DNA of 64,000 nt. Source: Symsagittifera roscoffensis. Taxonomy: Eukaryota; Xenacoelomorpha; Acoela; Convolutidae. The notes beneath the pieces were generated by a model that saw nothing but the letters and a program-made list of their open reading frames with translations, did no database searches and was not told where the DNA came from. Below, piece after piece: positions 59,901 to 64,000 of this stretch; position 1 is the first letter of the stretch, and every line of letters starts with the position of its first letter. The position numbers were made by a program, and so were the translations under genes. The DNA lies in assembly GCF_963678635.1 (NCBI RefSeq), contig NC_087070.1, forward strand, positions 33,497,955 through 33,561,954, in the 5' to 3' direction.

Positions 59901-60662
59901 TTATCCACAGATATCCACGCGTAATCCTTGAAGCTCCGTGGTTTTCAGTGAAAGAAACGCAAGTGGTTTAACGCAAGAAACTAGGTCACTTCGAAATCCA
60001 GAAAATGTTTTCTCGGGCTTACAGAAGTTTTTAAAGTGGACCAATATTTCGGCGGTTGCTCGACGAACGTGTCTAGGAGAAAGAACGGATGATTTGAAGC
60101 CTGTAATTTCAAGCCGAGATGGAATAGTGTTGATAATATTGTCAACGTTTCCGGTTTTTGTCGCCTTAGCCAAATTTTCCGAAGACCCCAGTTTTTTAAA
60201 TAGGCGAGTAATTATAAAACGGGTCAAAAAAGTAAATCTAGACTTTTTGCGACCACCTTTTCCGCGTTTTATTCTCTGGGAGTCTTTTTCAGCTACTTCC
60301 ATTAGTCCTTGGAGGCTAATTCTATGACATCGAACATAAAACAAAACTTGGCGCCAAAATCTTTCAGACCCTTTTGGAGTGCGCCATTCTTGTATTTTCT
60401 CCAGTGCTCTCTTCTGGTTAGTCTTGCGAGGAGTCACATGCTTCAGAAAATGAATCTGATGGTGCCTGTATAAGGATGCGGTTGCTGAATTTCTTGATGG
60501 TTCTGAGGGTGATGGAAGAGCTAATGGTTGTGAAATTGCTGATTCTGTTGATGCCTTGGTTCTTGATGAATTTCCTAGCTGTTTTAAGGGCGGTGTCGAT
60601 CTGTTCTGATGGTTTATAACACTAAAAAGTGAGTATTTGGGTTCCTCCGTTTTTCGTTCCAC
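59901..60662 (-). CDS. Longest open segment of the broken gene (253 codons)
   Basis: The longest uninterrupted frame in the window, headed by GTG and not ATG, so part of a larger exon. The N-terminal third is Ser/Pro/Thr-rich and probably disordered. The rest is basic and helical, with GSERFWRQVLFYVRCHR, KRGKGGRKK and RFIITRLFKKLG. After the TAA the same frame stays open to a GCAG|GTTAGT donor at 59800, so the stop may be the only lesion here. It overlaps the frame 60614-60847 by 49 bases in another frame, implying a frameshift or missed intron. Function unknown. Confidence 0.4.
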   Translation of the reverse strand: MERKTEEPKYSLFSVINHQNRSTPPLKQLGNSSRTKASTESAISQPLALPSPSEPSRNSATASLYRHHQIHFLKHVTPRKTNQKRALEKIQEWRTPKGSERFWRQVLFYVRCHRISLQGLMEVAEKDSQRIKRGKGGRKKSRFTFLTRFIITRLFKKLGSSENLAKATKTGNVDNIINTIPSRLEITGFKSSVLSPRHVRRATAEILVHFKNFCKPEKTFSGFRSDLVSCVKPLAFLSLKTTELQGLRVDICG

Positions 60663-60949
60663 GGTATTTCCTTGATACCCATCTGCACGAGAAGAATTAA
60701 CTTCTGCACGATGCCTGCTGCTACTGCAATCGAATGACTCCGTTGCCGTGGTATTGCTATTTTTCGCACAAGATCGTCAACTTCCAATGTAGTTTCATCG
60801 ACCATTTCTGAAACTATTCTTTTCACTGTTCGATATTTGTTTGCCAATTCTTTTCCTGCTAATTTGTCAAGACCTTAGGCGTCTAGATATTCGATCATTA
60901 TCTGATGCTATCGAATAGCAATTCCACAAATGTTGATCCATAGTTTTCT

Positions 60950-61145
60950 CAGTCATCGAAGAGTCGTTTTTCGTATCGGGCGAGTCGTTCAATTGTATGT
61001 CGTTTCGTATGCGTCGGTTTCTGCGTCCCGATTTGTACCTCGGTTATTCGACTGTCGTTTTGTATGTCGGTTTGTTTGTCGGTACGTCGAGGAGTGTCGT
61101 ATCAATTTTTGTCAATATTCGTGTCGGTTTTGTTTGTCGAAATTG
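60950..61145. repeat. Degenerate TCG-rich simple repeat
   Basis: TCGTTT, GTCGGTTTG and GTATGTCG repeat irregularly. On the minus strand it yields a Thr/Gln/Arg-rich open frame that may be the start of the broken gene or a repeat artefact. Confidence 0.4.
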
Positions 61146-61361
61146 TTTCAGGTGCAGTAACGAATGAATTTAGAAGATTTTCAAACTGAATTTGAAAGAG
61201 ATGCAGTGATGAATGAATAGAGGGTGTTACTTAAGTTAATTATATCCGTGGAAGTACCAATTTGCTTAAATGGAAAACTAGTTGTGGATTATGGTGTCAT
61301 TTTTAACTCGGCCTTACCGATTTGGCCAAACTTTTCGAAACAATTATGAAGCTTCATAGCG

Positions 61362-61792
61362 TCATAATTGTTTCGATACTTTTTAAGCCGTCAACTAAAA
61401 TAGCACAAACTGTTTCTTGAGTTTATTTAATTGGATTTTCAAGTGTTAGATTTCAAAATCCGTGATTATCATACGCTCCTCAAATGGTTATGGTAATCGG
61501 AGGAGATCAATAATTCTTGAAATACCCAGTTTAACTAAACCTTGTAGTTCTAGGTTATACCCTTTTTTCCTGTGATTTTTGACTTCGCCAAACCGACTTA
61601 GCATAACCTGGGTTAAGCTTCAAAGCCAGCGGATAGACTTCATAGCCAACTGGAGTCATAATTATTTCGATACTTTTTAAGCCGTCAACTAAAAGTGTCA
61701 CTAATTAGCGTTTCTTGAGTTTGATTAATTGGATTTTCAAGTGTTAGATGTCATAATTCGTGATTATCAAAACCCCTCTTATACGCTCCTCA
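61362..61792 (+). repeat. Pair of direct repeats
   Basis: 61362-61484 and 61653-61792 share TTTCGATACTTTTTAAGCCG, 'attggattttcaagtgttag' and TACGCTCCTC, with indels. Confidence 0.65.
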
Positions 61793-61924
61793 TTTTTCCT
61801 GTTATATGGCCCAACATTTTGCCATCTTGAAAAAAGTGTTTCACCTTCTAAAATAATTTTCCCAGAAAACAAAGCACTAATTATATCATCGTTTCTGAAT
61901 TTTATGTGTAGCCGTTTAGTTTAA

Positions 61925-62320
61925 CAATTCATCCCAAATACGGAAATAGTCCATTCAGTTTTGCAAAATCTCAAACCTGACAGGAGTTAATGGCGCCGTT
62001 CAGTCTATTTCTCATCCCAAATACTGAAGTAGTCGTTCATTCGAGGTTTGTAAAATCTCAAATCTTGACGGAGAGGAATGTTTAATGGCGCCGTGCAGTC
62101 TATCCCAAATAGTGAAAATCTCAAATTTTGACCGAAAATAATTTGCAATGACGCCGCGCAGTCTATTGCCCATCCTAAAAACCGAATAGTTTGTTCTAGT
62201 TTCGCAAAATCGCAATAGTTCTTGTTGCAGTTCAAGTCAATCTCAAATACTGATCAGTTCGTTCCACTTTCGTTGCAATTTACATTGCAAATTTTAACTC
62301 AATGAGAAAAACTCAATATA
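61925..62320. repeat. Degenerate repeats with CCCAAATAC core
   Basis: Three or four diverged units containing CATCCCAAATACTGAA, GCAAAATCTCAAA and ATGGCGCCG. They share the core word of the following minisatellite. Confidence 0.5.
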
Positions 62321-62339
62321 CACTGAGAAGTTTTTTGCA

Positions 62340-62660
62340 GTTACCAAATCCCAAACATTGACAAATCCCAATACTGATTAAATCCCAAATACTGAAAAAT
62401 CTCAATTACTGGCAAAACCCTAGATACTGACAAAATCCCAATTACTGACAAAATCCCAAATACTGACAAAATCGCATTACTGAAAAAACCCCAAATACTG
62501 ACACAATCCCAAATGCTGAAAAAATCCCAAACCTTGAGAAAATCCCAATTACTGACAAAATTCCAAACACTGACAAAATTATAATTACTGACAAAATCCC
62601 AGATACTGACAAAATCCCAAATATTGACAAAATCCAAATTACTGACAAAACATTCTGCAA
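62340..62660 (+). repeat. 18-bp minisatellite
   Basis: About 17 units of AATCCCAAATACTGACAA. Because the unit is a multiple of three, the minus strand is open and spells a repeated WDFVSI-like hexapeptide (62341-62637); this is a property of the repeat. Confidence 0.9.
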
Positions 62661-62664
62661 TTGT

Positions 62665-62790
62665 ACAACTTTTTGTCAGTAATTGGGAATTTGTCAGTAT
62701 TTGGGATTTAGCAGAACTGCAACGAACTATAATCAGTATTTGGAATTTTGCAGAACAGCAACGAACTATAATCAGTATTTGGGATTATAA
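62665..62790 (-). repeat. Inverted block of the same minisatellite
   Basis: TTGTCAGTAATTGGGA and two units of GCAACGAACTATAATCAGTA with TTTGGGATT; it is opposite in sense to 62340-62660, so the region can fold into a hairpin. Confidence 0.7.
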
Positions 62791-62873
62791 AATGGGGGGG
62801 GGGGGTAGTTAACAGTGTACAAAATTCGTGGAGGCAATTTAGAGGTATCTATAACTTAATAGGATGGTATTCC

Positions 62874-62905
62874 CCGGGTTGCGCCTTATGGTGGGCAACC
62901 CGAGT
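62874..62905. other. GC-rich hairpin
   Basis: CGGGTTGC and GGCAACCCG form an 8-9 bp stem with a loop of about 10 bases in otherwise AT-rich DNA. The role is unknown. Confidence 0.4.
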
Positions 62906-63693
62906 CGCTACAAAGGTACCACAGAGGGGAGAAAATAACAAGATCCAAAACCGCGGAATTGATTTTTTATTATTGAAAAACCGCGGTTAATCCTATCAGT
63001 TTAATTTAAAAATATTTTCAGATCTGATTCGGTTTTATTTTCAATTGAATTTCCTTTATTCATTACCGATCAATCCGATATATGACTGGCTTCGAGTGCA
63101 AAAGTAAGTTTATCATGATTCTTAACGTTTACCATAGAATACTAACGGGTCTCATGGCCTGGAGGTAAAGAATATGGCTCCGAAACAAGAAGATAAGATA
63201 TCGAACCGCGCCTCTGCAGGTTGTTTTCAAAACAACAAAGTAAACGTGCATCACAATTATTGTGGCATAAAAGAGGTTTTTTTAAAAAAAAAAATGTATA
63301 TCATAATAAAATTTGAGGCTCGCATTTCACAATTGAGGTACCGTTTTCACATCCTAAAGGTTATCACAAATGGGGCAAAGGTCACTGTTTGATGTGGCAA
63401 AGGTTCTAAAATAATAGATCCCGGTTTCTAAAAAAAACTGATATAGATAGTGATTAAGAACTTGCGGATTCCACTAAAATTTTTGGATCTTTTTCCTTTT
63501 ACCCACCTCACATATGAATCAATTTTATATTGCACGGAGTTCTTTGCTTTTGTAACGAGAGCTAACGGTGTCATAGCCTAATTATAGTCCGCATACCAAT
63601 TTTTTAAACAAAATCGATAATGTGAAAAAAAAATTTTACTGTCTAAATATTAATCCTTTCTCGGACTGATTTGATTTTTCTTTTCGTTTCCAG
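62906..63693. other. Interval before the terminal exon
   Basis: An ATG at 63082 with a perfect GTAAGT donor at 63104, and another at 63174 with a GCAG|GTTGTT donor, could be first exons, but neither joins the exon at 63694 in its open frame. No gene model is supported. Confidence 0.25.
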
Positions 63694-64000
63694 AAGTACT
63701 ATCATTGAACAAGGGCACTGCTCCAACGGCACCGCTCCAGTTACTGTTGGTAATACAGTTACAGCTCCAGAAGTGACAAGTACTATCGATGAACATACCT
63801 CGGAAGTCCCCCATCGGTGCGCCAAGTTGCCCATCGGTGTGCCAGCTGCGCCAATTAGGATGGTACCCCTTACCGAGGTACCGAATGGACCGTGTCTGAG
63901 GCCAGATCCAGTTCCTCTCGTACCAGAGTTCGTTTCGCCCTTTGCTCTACCAGGCTCCATTTCACCCATCTTAGTCTGGTTGAAGCAGATCTGTGAACAG
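63694..64000 (+). CDS. Pro/Val-rich exon running off the window
   Basis: After a strong acceptor (CTTTTCGTTTCCAG, ending 63693) a frame starting one base in is open for 102 codons to the last base of the window. Composition is rich in Pro, Val, Thr and Ile (CAKLPIGVPAAP, PDPVPLVPEFVSPF) and GC is clearly higher than upstream. It has a low-complexity, linker-like look. The minus strand is open over the same block (63643-63969), so the strand is not certain. Function is unknown. Confidence 0.4.

Larger units (their letters stand above)
57985..61150 (-). pseudogene. Frame-broken multi-exon gene, unrecognised
   Basis: A 3-kb minus-strand block of higher GC with protein-like frames in order: 61090-60950, 60847-60614, 60662-59901, 59536-59206, 59144-58962, 58854-58576 and 58263-57985, each interrupted by stops or frame changes. 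Segments include KRIVSEMVDETTLEVDDLVRK, a basic region with KRGKGGRKK, and PRIVLVVQPNKFPKTAKL. A plausible intron is 59537-59800 (donor GTTAGT, acceptor AAATTCAG). The length and decay suggest an old transposon protein or a dead host gene. No catalytic motif is recognised. Confidence 0.45.

Noticed and set aside
62341-62660. Frame encoding a repeated WDFVSI-like peptide
   Set aside because: The 18-bp repeat is a multiple of three, so an open repetitive frame is expected; there is no start, splice or coding context.
63174-63219. ATG exon with GCAG|GTTGTT donor as first exon of the terminal gene
   Set aside because: Joining it to 63694 leads to a stop within a short distance; the open frame there needs a different phase.

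Overview
The window looks like AT-rich nematode nuclear DNA, most like Caenorhabditis. The reasons are strong TTTCAG-type splice acceptors, GTAAAT/GTGAGT donors, very low gene density, and a mix of satellite, inverted-repeat transposons and a tRNA-derived repeat. There are no bacterial signatures (no Shine-Dalgarno-led gene strings, no operons), and a 200-base run of N marks a scaffold gap. The species cannot be named from the sequence. Most of the window is repeat; only a few coding regions are credible.

Layout. 0-3.8 kb: the last exon of an unrecognised minus-strand gene (179-696) and a short GC-rich plus-strand ORF. 3.84-8.28 kb: a shortened copy of one half of the large element described next. 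8.45-9.36 kb: a decayed retroelement-like coding fragment. 9.36-11.60 kb: a 2.2-kb near-perfect palindrome. 12.155-29.207 kb: a large element with multi-kilobase inverted arms, a roughly 6.9-kb unique core, short iterons at both termini and about 610-bp direct repeats just outside both ends. Each arm carries a C2H2 zinc-finger gene, differently broken in the two arms. The core carries three small minus-strand genes whose products share a pattern like the PC4 single-stranded-DNA-binding fold. Repeated CCAATCAGA units, spaced 40-55 bp apart, lie directly upstream of the zinc-finger genes and of the third PC4-like gene. This element is the best candidate for an undescribed system.

30-48.3 kb: a plus-strand gene whose three in-phase exons (32861-33169, 45715-45765, 48154-48276) predict a 160-residue secreted protein with dibasic sites, perhaps a neuropeptide-like precursor. 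Its 12.5-kb first intron holds the assembly gap and an 8.5-kb head-to-tail satellite of about 240-bp units with higher-order periodicity. 48.6-57.5 kb: mobile debris, namely a tRNA-derived SINE, a hAT-type MITE with an exact 8-bp target duplication, other inverted-repeat elements, and an approximately 540-bp family with hairpins at both ends that forms a local tandem array bordered by ATA-rich microsatellites. 57.9-61.2 kb: a higher-GC, frame-broken minus-strand gene. 61.3-62.8 kb: direct repeats and a minisatellite. The last 300 bases contain an open plus-strand exon that runs off the window.

All function names rest on reading motifs by eye. No database search was run.
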